Shown: piece by piece, positions 51,339 through 64,000 of the stretch
Layout: every line of letters begins with the position of its first letter
How positions within the stretch are numbered: the stretch's first letter is position 1
DNA from: Dallia pectoralis
Lineage: Eukaryota; Chordata; Actinopteri; Esociformes; Umbridae
Assembly (NCBI GenBank): GCA_029465975.1
Contig: CM055748.1
Coordinates: forward strand, 6,627,825 to 6,691,824
Reading direction: 5' to 3'
DNA length: 64,000 nucleotides
Position numbers and translations under genes: made by a program
The notes under the pieces: generated by a model
Database searches by the model: none
What the model saw: the letters and a program-made list of their open reading frames with translations, nothing else
What the model was told of the DNA's origin: nothing

Positions 51339-53595
51339 GATTTCAATAATAACAATGATGGTAGACAGTCGATCACAGCTTTCCCAAAGCAATGAATTGG
51401 GGTATATCCTTATCCTGTGAAGGCAGCCCAAGCATGTCTGAACAAAAGGAGGCTGCCACTCAATATGTTTCCCATTTCAGGGCTAAAGTGTTGCACATTT
51501 GTACCCCACGTTTGCCTGTCAATCCCCATAGTGGTTTGCTTTTCAAAAGATGAGATCAATACATTTTTAGGTTATATATCAACACAATTGTTCTGTTGTG
51601 GCTTTTCATGTGTGGAACCGTTGTAACGTTTTAAAGACGTTACACATTGTCCAGTAACAGGCTGGCTCTCTCTGTTGTGTGTATGCTCTGACAGCTTGGG
51701 GCAACATTACTGCCCACAACATTGCTTACATGTATCCGTGTTGATGACGAATCAGTTGGGAGAGTCATGCTATTCTGCACTTTGTAACGTACACAACGAC
51801 GCACGAACAACTCTGTTAACCGTGAGAACGTAATGCAAAGTAGTGAACGTAATGAACATCCTCAGAAGTCAGGGCGTCCATTACATTTGGCCCTTTGTAT
51901 AGCTAGTTACCTGGCAACGACCACCCCGGCGTTCGAATAAGCTCTTGGTCATACCGTCAACACTAATCACACGGTGGACAGCCTCTAAACCCTAGAATCT
52001 CAGCTCTCCAATTGCATAGTACTTTGTCACCTACGATGGTACTCGCAAGTGCACTCGTCTGGCAGCATGTAGTGGTGATCACAGTTGATAAACAACGCAA
52101 CCCGCGGCAAGGCTAACCAATGAAGTTAGGGTCAGACACGGAAATGGAGTCATTGAAGTTGTGTCGATAAGATTCCGCTCTTCTCGTGGCCACAGGCGTT
52201 AGGCGTGCGACTAGAGTTTGCACTGATTTGTGTGAGCTAAAACAACCCTGCAAGCGACAGAATTTCCTCGTTTGTCCTCTGTAGCTAAATGAACTGCAGA
52301 GAGGGCAGCTTTTTGTAAGTGAAAGATGGCAATCAAAACTGCATCCGGTTTTAATGGGGAATCTCCCTGATGAATTGGCCAGGGCGAGCGCTCAGTGGTT
52401 GTCTAATTTGCAATTTCAGCTGAGGGAAAGTTATCTGAAATGTGATTGATCACCGACTCCAACATAGTACGTGATGTTTTTGTCAAAATGTAATTCTACT
52501 ATTTAACCTGATAATGATGAAAGAATTGCTGTGATGTATTTAATTCGTCTGGGTATTTAAGAGGATTAACAACGTTAATGGAAGTGTCTCTTGTGCTTAC
52601 AAAATTAAAACAATTACATATAATTAAATATCACTCCAGTATATACTCCTGTGGCAATAGTGTCGCTAAATGGTTATAGCTGGCAGTTCAGTTATAAATG
52701 TGATATTCCTGTTTGTTTCGTGACAAATAAAACACACACGGAGAAATTTAATATAGATGTATATGAACAGGTATGGCAAAACTCGGTGCCCTCACATGCA
52801 TGAACGTGCACACGCACTTGACATGTTCATGGGCGACGTCAAACAGGCAAGAGAGTAAACACAACATGTTGTGCAAAATGGATATCTGCTCTACCAATAG
52901 AACTACCAATAGAAGTACCAGTGTGTCAGATTTCCATACCTCAAACATTGCATTCAACATTTTCTTCGTCTCATTTTGCCGTGATTTCATTCCGATGATT
53001 TCACCAATGGAAAAAATGACAAAAGCCAAAAGGGGTGGGTTTTTTCTAACAATTATTTCTAACAGGCTCTGTCATAATCATTCTGTGGGTTAGGAATGCA
53101 ACGTAAGGAAATAAAATGTGCCGCAAGCTGATTATTTGCCTTGAGCAATATCTTGTGCTGTCGATGACTCAGCTTTTTAAAAGGGCTCCACTGTTCGTCG
53201 ATTTACCCAGAGTGCCATTTTTTAAAATGAGAAACCTATTTTATTTGGCTAATAGCAGGATGCCTGGCATTGATCGTTGAGGGAAGGGGATTTGAAAAAG
53301 GGAGAACATTTGATAATGATTGATCAACTCAGCTTTTGCTCAGACAAACTTAAGCCAGAAGGTTAGACACAGAGGTGGTGCTCGCCATGTCCAAGTAAAT
53401 GTTGCAGATACGATACACTTTGTTCCATTCAAGGCCAAACTACTCTGTAGATTTTATAATTACCAAAAATTCCCCAAAAATTGGGACAGTATGGAAAATG
53501 CTGAAAAACAAACAAAAGGTGTACTTTGACAGATAATATTCCCCCGGTAAAATATTAAAAATCTCTGCATGTGGCTAATTTTAGGCGTGTGATTC
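51339..53595. other. Unannotated sequence
   Basis: No gene recognised. Reading frames of about 100 codons near 52748-53093 occur on both strands without recognisable content. Confidence 0.45.
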
Positions 53596-53839
53596 TGTCA
53601 CGTAATCTGTACGTGAAGTGTAGAGTGCCACACGCAGAGCGGAGAAATAACGTTTGTGGAGGTGAATCAAATCAAACAAACATCGAACACAAACGTAAAA
53701 CATGAGAAGTAAACGCGCTTACACAAAGCGACTTCTAGCTCTACCTAATCCCAAAACAGATGTGCTCCTAATCAACATGACACACAGAAGTGCTCTCCCC
53801 AAAACACCCTGTGACTAAACAGCTCACACATACGTGACA
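53596..53839 (-). mobile_element. Internally deleted solo LTR of the same family as the young element
   Basis: On the minus strand it starts TGTCACGTATGTGTGAGCTG and ends CAGATTACGTGACA. It shares GGGAGAGCACTTCTGTGT-like, GATTAGGAGCACATCTGTTT and AGTCGCTTTGTGTAAGCGC blocks with the 405-base LTR in the same order, but lacks about 100 bases in the middle. Flanking five bases do not match. Confidence 0.82.
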
Positions 53840-55689
53840 CAGTGTCGCACTATTCATTACTTTTGATGAAGTTACTTAGTCCCTGTGAGTACTTTTGAGG
53901 AAGCCGCTGCGTGGATGGCCATTATTATTATAACTGCCACAAATGTATTCGCTTCTGCTCCTGGCTCAGTCCTTCCAATCTACACACCTCACTCAGCCGT
54001 GACCTCATTGGCATTGCTAAAAACGAACAAGATGTGCCATATACCAGCACTGTGTGTCAGCAACGCCCTACCATTGAAAACATGCATGGGTCATAATGAC
54101 CCATCCCAGAGTTCTAGTAGGTGTCAATGCCTTCTAGTGTTCATTTATGACATTTTAGCGGTTTGGGCTGTGGAGGCGTTTTTGTCTCAAAAAAATTGGT
54201 TTCTGTTAAGTCAGAAGGGATTACAGTCCAAGGTGATATGACTACTGCAGCACAAAGACTGAGATATGAAAAAAGATAGATGCATTGTATTTTATACTGG
54301 CTGTCTTTTTTACTCATCTTGCAGCAAAATCTGATATTTAAAACACCATTGTTGTGAATGAGTTCCAGATATGTTGGCATCAACAAATACCCGAGTTAAT
54401 GGCTGCACAGCTCACTCAAAACGTAATGTGAAACCATCCGGCAGCGAGAAGCGAACTAGATGTAACAACAAATTAAAAGGCCTAGTGTCAAGTTGATAAA
54501 ACAATAATGCTTACTTACGTTGTTACATAAACAGCCATTAACTTGTCAAGACCAAACACGTCTGGTAAATAGATAGCAGGACACCATTCTGTGACTCACA
54601 TTTTATCCTGCCTTGGCATCAGCGGTCTGTCTGTGGCTTGATCACTTTCAGGTCATTTAACAACATTTCAAATGAAAAGTAAGAATAAACAGTCACCAAG
54701 CATACACTACAGATTATTTTAATATCAATGTAATATCTATAGCAACCTGTTTACTGAAATCATGTACATTTCAAACACAATTGACAACTACCGGTAGGCA
54801 AATAAACTTTTTTCTGTTCATAGCATAAGACCCATTTTTTTTTCAAAGATAAAATCAACCAGAGCTTAACATTCAGTTGGGAAAAATCGGCTGCAATCAA
54901 GAAAACTTTCATCTGCTGTATGGGAATATCCCGCTTCTCAGACCGCAGAATGAAGAGTTTGTGCAGCAGGTAATAGCTATTGTCCAATTGACAGGTGCAA
55001 ATGCGGTTTAAATCAACCTATTGTTCAACATGTTTCATTCAAAAGAAGCTGTCACAGTCCATTACTGGGCAATCAGTTGCTTTAATGACATGGGGTGAGA
55101 GAGACTAGTGTTAATATAATGGTTAATCCTTGTTGCTGTGCACTGTGTTTTATTTTTGGTCTTGTTTCAAGTGTAATGCACATTAAGGAACACAATGAAA
55201 CCCCTGGAAGTCCATGAAGATTATGAAAATACTTTTGTTAATACCAAACATCATATGAATAACTTTTCTGTCAGTTTATCTTAAACTTCAGTTAACATCT
55301 AGCCACGTTAGTTGTGGTCTGAGTGAAGTCCAAGCAGCTTGTCTGTGTCACACATGTGTCCATCACATTCCAAAGAAGCCTCTTTTATAAGTTGTTTATT
55401 GACTTAACAGTTAAGATTGGCATTTTCAGTCATCATGCTTGTAACAATTCCCTAATTTATGAAGGTCAACAACCTTTTCTCTAATTTTTTTGTCCGTTCT
55501 ATGACATCCCGGTGTTGATAGATGTATGTACTTTGGCAATATCAAGACACTCGTGTTTTGAAGGAAACATGCTTTCATTAATTGTTATTCACTGAATAAT
55601 TCATTTTTGAATATTATCCGAGAAAATTGCATTGTGCAAGCACAGGCTGGAAAAAGCTACAAGCCTGGATAACAGCCTGGCTATTTCGT
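53840..55689. other. Unannotated sequence
   Basis: No gene seen. Largely AT-rich. Confidence 0.5.
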
Positions 55690-56450
55690 AATCAAGGGTT
55701 ACATTCTTAAAATTAGTTTATTACATTCGGGGTTGCTTGGGGTTGCTTCCTAACATATCAATCATCAAGTGCAAATATGCAGAGGGGAGTACAAGTGGAT
55801 GGCAAGTGGATAATGGGGCGTACAAACGGTATGCATTGTGCAAATGGCAAATAAATCAATAGGTAGCAGTGAGCAGAGCAAACGTAAGGGGAGGAGTTAA
55901 GACTAGTGCCGGGTTTAAGGGTTCAGCGGGGAAACATCAGCTGGGAAGAAACTGTTCCTAAGATCACCTGTGCAGGTATGTAGAGACCTGTACCGCTTGC
56001 CTGAAAGCAGAGGGTGAAATAGCTACTGACTCGGGCTCAGTTCTTTGTTTTTTTTTTGTCATTGATGGCCAGGTTTCTATCTGCGCACCAAACCACTAGG
56101 TGCTTGACCTCCTCTCTGTACGCAACCTCCTGGGCCACACTATGTGGTTGTATGTTCAGAAGACAAGCAGGTCAATATTAGTGGGCTTTGACCAGAGTCC
56201 TTAAACAGAATACAAGTCCTCAGCATAACTAGTTGGACAGGACTGAGACATTTAAATGGGGTGAGAGCAGTGGCTGCAGGTGTCATATACCAGCTGCTGG
56301 TCAACAACACAACCCAGGTAACTTTGGGTTGGAAGAGCTGCATTTGTGCCAGGTAAATCTGAAGCATAGTCCACATGCTTTTGTCTTCCCCAAAGAGGAC
56401 ATGGGGAAAGTCAGAGAGAGCATTTCTAGAATTCCCAATGGTAATTAGCA
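55690..56450 (+). mobile_element. Degenerate copy of a long dispersed fish repeat
   Basis: Blocks such as GGGAAGAAACTGTTCCTAAG, AGAGACCTGTACCGCTTGCC with TGAAAGCAGAGGGTGAA, and TGCTTGACCTCCTCTCTGTA with CGCAACCTCCTGG occur in the order found in a high-copy fish repeat I recall. I cannot name it or its mechanism. No intact reading frame remains. Confidence 0.5.
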
Positions 56451-56491
56451 TTCCATTCCTACGGCATAATAACTAGTATTTGCCTTCCCCC

Positions 56492-56791
56492 TGTCGTGAT
56501 TGCGAGTAGGCTAGACACACGGTGCAGAGCTGGAGTTAAACATTCTGTTTACAAGGCTAACCCACACAAACAAACAAACAAAAGGAGCGGCACAACAGCG
56601 AACAAGGCATAAACAATAATCCAAATAGAGTGTGCAAAATGCTTAACTTAAATAAGGGTCCTCGTTTAAATGCAATGCACGGCAGCTGCCTCCAATTGGG
56701 GACAACAGAAACTAAGTTGTGGGAGATGCCAGGCCCTGAGTATTCCCTCCAGGGCCTGGCACTATAGGCATCCCATAGTCAGGACCTTACA
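56492..56791 (-). mobile_element. Solo LTR, 300 bp
   Basis: On the minus strand it runs from TGTAAGGTCCTGACTATGG to GCAATCACGACA with TG...CA ends. Flanks CCCCC and CCCCT match at four of five positions. It contains a TATTTAAG TATA-like box and a TCCCCAATTGGAGGCAGCTG segment typical of fish Gypsy LTRs. Confidence 0.75.
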
Positions 56792-58793
56792 CCCCTGGGT
56801 TTTGGCATAGAGTTCCCCTTCCCAGGGGAACAAGCAACCCCAAGGCTAAAGGTCGAAACTGAGTTTGAGTCGCTGGTTCACCGATTTTCCTTCCATTGAC
56901 CACTTTTGAAAGGTACTGACCGCTGCAGACCATGAACCCCCCGAAAGTTCTGCAGTTTTGATGGTGTTGAGCTATCTGACCCAGTCGCCCAGCTCATTTG
57001 TAAACTTGTTGAGCTATACCGAAATATGAAGGTGTCCTCCTTCATTTAAGGACAGGCATGTCAGTACATTTCTTGGTCATCATTTTTTTTAAGACTATTC
57101 TTATTCATTGTGGATTATTATTTTTTTTTTTTATGACAAAGATATTTTTGACAAAGACGCGTCTTTTTGTTAAACTTTCCACAGTTTCAAAATAAATATA
57201 GGCTTATAATTGTTGCCTTAGTCACGTTAGAGAAATAGATTGATCGAGTAGATGTGACCGCATAGACTGTCTCTCCTGGTTAGTGGAAACATTAAACTGG
57301 TTGAACAATAGGTAAGTTCCAAAACATTAAACCCTGTATATCAAACTGTTCTCTGGACTCTGTTGAGTTCTTACTTGCAGCACTCCCTCTACTGTATGTG
57401 CCACAAGTAGCAAGAAATAAGTGCTCTGCTATTGCGCAACATCTGAAAGTGTAATCATGGGAAATACGGCGCTTTGAACATCCCACTGTTGTTTGAATAG
57501 GGCACAGAAATCTTCGCTAGTAGTTAAGGCGGTTGATTGGTGAGCTTGACATAATTATTCATAGCAGACATCCCAACATGCAGATACGCATTTCCGGGAG
57601 GTGGTTTCTTGAACGATCGACCCCCCCCCTCCCCGCCCGAGCGGGAATAAAGGGAACTGGTGGATGAACGTAAAGACCGCCTACAGAGAAAACTGATCAG
57701 GACAGGTTTGTGTTTCATGTAATAATACCTGGAGCAATCCAGCTTGGACAAGGAGGTTGAAAATATATTTTGAATTGTGCCTTTCAAAATCTTGTCGATT
57801 ATACAGAGGCTTCAAATTCAGGCTACAAAGTATTAATACAACAGCATTTTGTCTCAGAATAGGAAACATTTGAAGAATAAATCTTTTAACCCAGTCGTTT
57901 AATTTATAAATTATATTACGCTAATGCAGTGTGGTTAAATATTAAAACATGTCCGGGTGTTAGATATCTGTAATTTAAAACTTTTGGGGAAATCTTTAGT
58001 TATGTAACTTTTTATAACAACGTTTAAGATTGGCTGAAAATCTTTAACGGAGCAAGTCGATATCTTTGTAATTGTGACGAGCAGGTGTCAGGGCAAGCCT
58101 GCCTCTTCAGTTTTGTCTACTGTTCACGTCAGATCAGTAATCTTCCCGAACAAGCTAATGCATTTCATAATGCCCGCTCAAATCTCAATAACCCCTCTTG
58201 GGACCCGCCCGCTTGTCCTCCACACACACACACACACACACTCACACTCACACTCACACACACACACACACACTCACACTGTTGTCCCATAGAAACGGGG
58301 CGACCCCATTCTCAGGGAAATGCTTTCACTTTCCAAAATATTAGCTTCAAGTGGGCAAAAACAATCTACGCTGTTGCCTGCAGGGCACATGTAGTGTAGC
58401 AACATGTGTCTATGAATCTGACCAAGTACTCCTTAAGCTCAAATTATTTGCTCGTTCCTTTCACTTTCCTGTCATACCTGAAAAAGTACTTACAAAACAA
58501 AGCATAACCGGGGGTTAGTTTGGCTCCTGGCATCCATCTTTAATTAATCTTTTTACAAAAAACAAGTGTAGGGAGAGGATCAGTGGGGTAGCAGGAAATA
58601 AAGACGACGTCGAGAGGAGGCAGGAGAAAAATAGAAGAACAGCGAGGGGATAGGGTGGGGAAGAGGAGAAGCTGGCAGGACCTTCGTCTCATGCTTCAGC
58701 ACGTTACAATTCAAGACTGCTATTGTCTGTCCAGCACAGACATTTACTATATTTAGACGATGTTCCACTGCCAAACACACATTGCAGTACATG

Positions 58794-58829
<36 letters not shown>

Positions 58830-59712
58830 TCACACACACACAAGAAAACGCACGCATGCATTGCTCTCTATGACAATCAAGGCAAACATGTTATAATAAC
58901 ACGTAACGAAGCTACTAATACTAATTAAACGCCTGTTTGCATTTCTCTGATTTCATGTAACCCTGGTAATGTCGCAACCGGCGCAATCAACGACGCAGCA
59001 CACAGCTAGAGCCCCCTTAAATGCAGGAAATCACAGGCGGTGTCCAAGTATGTGACAACGCCTCTGGCTCCTTGTGCCTGGAGGCCCACGGCAGCAGCTA
59101 GCCTGGATCCTGGCCACACCATCCCAACACTCCCACCGTTATTAGCTCCGGTCCCTTTGTGTCCCGCGGAAAGAATACCTTGGGAAATGCCGAGAAGGAA
59201 ATTCAAATGTTACGAAAGCAAAACGAGGCAAACAAAGGGCCGTGAGCACTAGGCGTATGGGGTTAAATAAAACTCTGCCCGGATAGCGTTTCGGTGGTTG
59301 TGTCGAATAACATAGACACCACAACACATACGCTTGATAAAAGGTACAGTCCAGCCCATTGAGCTCCCGACAAATGATGAAAGCATAGTGTTAAGCTTTT
59401 GAAACTACACACAGGTCTTTGTCAGTGTGCATTTTAGAGTCCAATACTCTTGAATAAAGAGGTTGAGGTAGGTATACATAGGCAACCATAATACCTCCAC
59501 TAATTGCGTTTTTCTGACCTTTCACACCAGATCTTTTTAGACCTTATCGTGAATCTGACTGCCTGAATAAATGACCTAGAAATTCAAAGTGGAGTGATGA
59601 CTTGGATCTGGGCAAGTGAAGAGATCTGAATCGAATCCTCAGAAAAAGCCCTGTGGAATGAATATAAATCTGTAAGGAAATTAATCTGATAACCTTGTTA
59701 TACATCTTTCAC
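56792..59712. other. Unannotated sequence with CA tracts
   Basis: No gene recognised. CA-type repeats lie at 58222-58278 and 58797-58840, and a C-rich tract at 57621-57638. Confidence 0.45.
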
Positions 59713-59930
59713 AGATGTATTCACACACATGTATTCACACACATGTATTCACACACAGATGTATTCACACACATGTATTCACACACAGATGTATTCACAC
59801 AGATGTATTCACACACATGTATTCACACACAGATGTATTCACACACATGTATTCACACACATGTATTCACACACAGATGTATTCACACACATGTATTCAC
59901 ACACATGTATTCACACACAGATGTATTCAC
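59713..59930 (+). repeat. 14/16-bp minisatellite, about 15 copies
   Basis: The unit TGTATTCACACACA occurs with or without an extra GA, giving 14- and 16-base versions in irregular order. Confidence 0.95.
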
Positions 59931-61188
59931 TCATTTTCATCTGCTCTCCAAATTCCATTAAACAACAGCGCACACGATCTGAAGCATGGCCCTCAGGCTA
60001 AATATAGAATGTTCATTCCGGCAGATTTTGTTATCAGGCAAATATATTACGAAATAATACAATTTGTAGGAAATCTACATATTTCAGGGCAATATGGGGT
60101 TAACATAGGCATTTCATGTTTTCTCAATGAATCCACATACAACACAGAGCTTTGATCGCTGATTGGCTAAATGTTGTGTGGTACATTTAACCGCTGAGGC
60201 ATTTTGTATAAAGTCAAAGATACACAGCTAGGAACTCTTTGTAATAATGACGCAATGCGAGTGCCCGGTTCCAACTTTTAACCGTGATCTACAGTCCTGT
60301 TCACTACAAATGCCTGATGTTTTTGTCGCGGTTTACTCATCTGCAATACCAAACTCGTTACTAATGCAACTACAATTCCGTTAACGTTTTTCACAGCTGG
60401 AATGAAAACAAACGACTGCGTTCATTGTCATTTTAATCCTCTCTAACAGTGCCAATGGTAAACGGCGTGCAATAGCGATGGCGCCTTTGGGATGTGTGGT
60501 GTACGGCCAATATAACGCGGCTAAGTGCTGCCTCCGGGAGTACCGTCAAGCTAAAGGACAGTCCTGGTACACTGGACACACGCTCTGTGCCTTATTGCAC
60601 TGACTCCGCCCAGGTAATTATGACGAATTAGTCGTAAAAATAGAACAAAGAAATCCAGACACGTTCCGTGTTTGTTTGTTTTCTGTTGCGACACTCAATC
60701 GGGTAGTGAGAGTGAGGTTTGCTTGGTGTTCAATCTGATTTAAAGAAACACACATTTCAGAGGTGACAGACAACACATTTTTCATTCATCACTGCTGCTT
60801 TCGTATGGATGTTGCATCAAGTTGGTGAAAGGTAACACTGTTTTAGACTGCTGTTTTGCCATGGTTTGGATTTACCAGAAATGTGAGAGGTTTTAGGCTT
60901 CTGACAAAGAAGTCGTAAGTTTGCATTATGTAAGCGGGTGAAAGGCGTGCTCCAGATCGGAATTTTAGTTGATTTAGACTTCCTGATGTGCCAGACACAT
61001 ATGGTTGTATTTTGAGCATTGAGTAGGGTGCCACAGAATAACAAAATCCCGAGACAGTAGGGAGTTTAAAAACAGGCCGCGATGTAAGCAAACGTATGAA
61101 ATTTGATCACACCGGTCGGACTTCAAGTTGACAAGTTTACGCAGACAATTAGCATAACACGAGTGTGCCGGAAACATAAAGAGTATTA
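59931..61188. other. Unannotated sequence
   Basis: No gene or tandem repeat recognised. Confidence 0.5.
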
Positions 61189-63002
61189 TTTATTTTTATT
61201 GTAGACTAACGTATGCCTGACTTTACACACTACAGAATGTTACTTGGAATATAACGTGTCTCTCATTCTTGTTCTAATTGTATGGTCATCTGCATGCATT
61301 GTCCTTTGCATGCATATAAACAGCCCTGGAAAATGGCTGCCGTCATGTGGCTTGTAATTGGATAAGCCGCACACCGAATAGAACACTGGGACCATGCAGT
61401 TACTTTTGCAGTCTGGATAAGTCTTGTTAACATTTTTAAAACAAAACAATAACAACATAAACAGGCTTGACAAATCACCGCACACTTGACAATACTTCAA
61501 AAAAAATTAAATACAGTTTCATATACAGAAGAGTTTAGTGACCTTCATTGAATGATATTCTGTTGTAAAACAACCATAACATTTACTTTTATGTAAGTCT
61601 GACCTTCACACAGAATAACAACATGGACATATCCAGGTAAAACATATCCAGGTAAAAGCTGGGCGGTATTTCTTCTACACCTATTTGAAATATGTGATTA
61701 CTTCTAAGCTACAATGTACACAGTGAGCACTTCTCAAGTTTACTTTTTGTTTCGTTTTGTATTTAAAACATACAGAATAATGTTCTATTTAAAGGAGAGA
61801 ACTGTGAGAGCTTTTGTACAATGTCCCAAATGTAATGTAATGTGAAAATAAACACTTGCAAAGCCGACTGTGTATTTAATCTGAACCGTCCAAACAGTAG
61901 ACCTGGCTTTCTGATGCATTAAACAGCTATACCCTGCCCTGACTTACCCTGTGCTCTCCAAGTACCCTATATGATAGAAATGGGAGCTGGTCTACAACAC
62001 AGTGAAACCTCTCTGAATGCAATTGCTCAAAAAACAGTATAGGCTCTTGTTCTGCTATTGGTTCAGAGTAAAGATTAAATGCACCTTGTTCAGTTACACC
62101 CCAAGTCCAGCTAACCTTTTCTCAACTTTTAGCCCAAATATTCTCACCTGGCAACCACCCTGGGAAGCTATTTGGGTGAACTGTGTTGCACAGTGACAGT
62201 TTTCTTCCCTGATGCGCACTAAGTCATTTATATCCTATTTGTACACAGAAAGATGCAAGCGATTCATCCGACCTTGAACAAAATGATTCTGCAATTTGAG
62301 CCTTAACTGGCATTACAATTGTCGACCAAAAGACAATCAGTCTTAACAATATATTATGCCTTCCTGTTTGACGTGTAAAAACAACATAAGCTGAAAATAT
62401 TGGTAAACCTGAAAACCAGAAATAGCAAATATGGATTTGCTGGTGAGTGAAATGCATTGAATTAAAAAAAAAAACTGCCCATAAGTACAGGGTTCATTTA
62501 GTGCAATTTGTACCTTTGTGAGTCACCCTCCATAGAGCAGTCACAAAGCTACTGCTTTTGGGTAAACGTAATGCATCCTATTCGTCCTTGTTGTCCACGC
62601 TTACATTCACTCTGTCCACCTAGCTAGCTAGCAGAGCCTCTCTCCATTACATAGCCAGGAAAGAACCAATGTCTAGGGTAAGGAACATCACCAACTACCC
62701 CACTGATTACGAAGAAATGAGAACTTATTTCACGACCTCTCTTAGTAACAGAATGTGAGAACGGACTGCTCAGAAACACTTTTAAATACTGTACAATGAC
62801 GCAGTCCAATATCCCAAGCGTATTACATAAGTATTACATAGATGTAATCCATTGACGTCAACCCCATCCGATTCCCGCGCGACCCGTTTGATCCACAATG
62901 CGAGGTCCGACTCGTTTTCACAAAGAAAACCAACCATAGGACCCTCGGGACTTCCCCGGATCCGGACGAGGAATTCGATCCAGATTCAGACCCGGTACCC
63001 TC
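61189..63002 (-). other. Region downstream of p2ry1; candidate 3' UTR
   Basis: No gene is seen. Minus-strand polyadenylation candidates are ATTAAA (plus 61874-61879) and two back-to-back AATAAA (plus 61189-61200). If used, they would give a 3' UTR of roughly 1.1 to 1.8 kb. Short reading frames here have no recognisable content. Confidence 0.25.
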
Positions 63003-64000
63003 TCAGAGGTGTCTGTCCCCGTTACCCGCATACTCCGGCAGGCTGTTAAGTGCCGTCTCCTCGCTCCTCGACTGGAGCGGGTGATCCCCTTTCTTGCACT
63101 GTTTTTTAGTGGCCCTGGATAGCTTCCTCCGGAACGTGTCCCCGGCCAAGAAGTAGAGAATCGGATCGACGCAGCTGTTAAGGCTTGCCAGGCCCCTGGT
63201 CACCTGGTAGGTGGCGTAAACGCGGTTGTTGAAGTCACACATGTCCGGCCCCTGGAAGTACAGCCTGGCCCGCATGTTCAGGTTCTTCATGACGTGAAAC
63301 GGCAGGTAGGACACGGCGAACACGGCCAGGACGATGATCACCAGGTGGATGGACTTCCGCCGCAGCGGCGCGTTGTTCATGTCGTTGCAGACCAGCGCCT
63401 TGACGATCATCCCGTAGCAGCCCAGGATGATGATGAACGGGACGCAGAACCCGAAGACGGTCATGCACATGCTGTAGATGAAGTAGCCGGGCAGCTCGTC
63501 CTCCGTGGTCGTGTCGTAGCAGGTGGTCGCGTTGCGTTTCACCCCCGTCCGGGAGTAGTAGAGGATGGGCGAGATCCCCACGACGACCACGACCCAGACC
63601 AGGGCGCTCGTCACAACGGCGTTCTTCTTCTTGAGCCGGCCCAGGGACTTGAGCGGGTGGACCACCCCCGTGTACCTGTGGACGCTGATGCACGTGAGGA
63701 ACAGGATGCTTCCGTACAGGTTCACGTGGAATATGAACCGCTGGAGTCGGCACAGAACGTCACCGAATATCCAGTCCGTTTTATTGAAGTAATAGAAGAT
63801 TAAAAAGGGCAGGGAGAGCACGTAGCAGAAGTCGGCTAAGGCCAGGTTGAACATGTACACAGAAATGCTACTCCACGGCCTCATATGGCACACGAACATC
63901 CAGATGGCCAGGCTGTTGCCCACGAGACCAGTGATGAACACCATGATGTAGACAGTGGGGAGGTAGTAGAACTGGAAGCCGGTCCTGGTCAAGGAACACC
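63003..64000 (-). CDS. p2ry1: P2Y purinoceptor 1-type GPCR, 5' end cut by window edge
   Basis: This is a seven-transmembrane class A receptor for extracellular ADP, coupled to Gq and phospholipase C at the plasma membrane in the known family. About 332 residues are visible, beginning at a Cys before the SLTRTGFQFYYLP segment. That Cys corresponds to the extracellular N-terminal Cys that pairs with extracellular loop 3 in human P2Y1. Family signatures in order are TM1 GNSLAIWMF, TM2 LALADF, TM3 LQRFIFHVNLYGS followed by HRY in place of DRY, TM6 PFHVMK, and TM7 YATYQVTRGLASLNS with DPILYF. The nucleotide-contacting basic residues known in TM3, TM6 and TM7 of the human protein appear conserved. 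The stop is TGA. The C-terminus ends GDRHL, whereas the human protein ends DTSL. The reading frame is open to the right edge, so the first roughly 40 residues are missing. Confidence 0.97.
   Translation of the reverse strand, partial: CSLTRTGFQFYYLPTVYIMVFITGLVGNSLAIWMFVCHMRPWSSISVYMFNLALADFCYVLSLPFLIFYYFNKTDWIFGDVLCRLQRFIFHVNLYGSILFLTCISVHRYTGVVHPLKSLGRLKKKNAVVTSALVWVVVVVGISPILYYSRTGVKRNATTCYDTTTEDELPGYFIYSMCMTVFGFCVPFIIILGCYGMIVKALVCNDMNNAPLRRKSIHLVIIVLAVFAVSYLPFHVMKNLNMRARLYFQGPDMCDFNNRVYATYQVTRGLASLNSCVDPILYFLAGDTFRRKLSRATKKQCKKGDHPLQSRSEETALNSLPEYAGNGDRHL

Noticed and set aside
63235..63803. Overlapping ORFs of 169-172 codons in other frames of p2ry1
   Set aside because: They are shadows of the GC-rich receptor coding sequence.

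Overview
The window looks like nuclear DNA from a teleost fish. It is AT-rich and gene-poor, full of CA/GT microsatellites and minisatellites, and littered with fish-type transposable elements (Tc1-like transposons, Ty3/Gypsy-type LTRs, L2/Rex1-type LINEs, tRNA-derived SINEs). Several fragments resemble repeats I know from salmonids and pikes, so a protacanthopterygian is my best guess, but that is inference from recalled families.

Only two conserved protein genes are supported. At 22828-23379 (minus) is an intronless RAP2B-type small GTPase, complete at 183 residues. At 63003-64000 (minus) is a P2RY1-type purinergic GPCR whose N-terminus runs off the right edge. Read on the minus strand the order is P2RY1 then RAP2B, both in the same direction, which is the order and orientation I know from human chromosome 3q25. 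The roughly 40 kb between them holds no other recognisable protein gene; it contains repeats and unannotated sequence that may include regulatory elements of either gene. The proteins are not known to form one pathway, although P2Y1 is a Gq-coupled ADP receptor and RAP2B is a membrane-anchored Ras-family GTPase.

Layout: 1-1.95 kb, LINE fragment and a 24-bp minisatellite. 1.95-6.2 kb, an LTR cluster: a complete, very young non-autonomous LTR element (1951-4709) with two 405-bp LTRs that look identical and a perfect 5-bp target duplication, followed by two older solo LTRs. 6.3-12.3 kb, several minisatellites, ending with a 1.3-kb array of 30/32-bp units. 12.3-22.8 kb, mostly unannotated with a Tc1 remnant and a SINE. 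22.8-23.8 kb, RAP2B and its CpG-rich promoter. 24-63 kb, gene-poor DNA with a Tc1 pseudogene (33.1 kb), a 27-bp array abutting a Gypsy pol pseudogene (37.3-38.4 kb), a 17-bp array (41.8 kb), solo LTRs (45.9, 53.6, 56.5 kb), a LINE pseudogene (50.1-51.2 kb) and a 14/16-bp array (59.7 kb). 63-64 kb, P2RY1.

I found no convincing new multi-gene system. The most unusual object is the young LTR element, whose interior is a CpG-rich array carrying some 40 copies of a GATGGC motif resembling the YY1 site.
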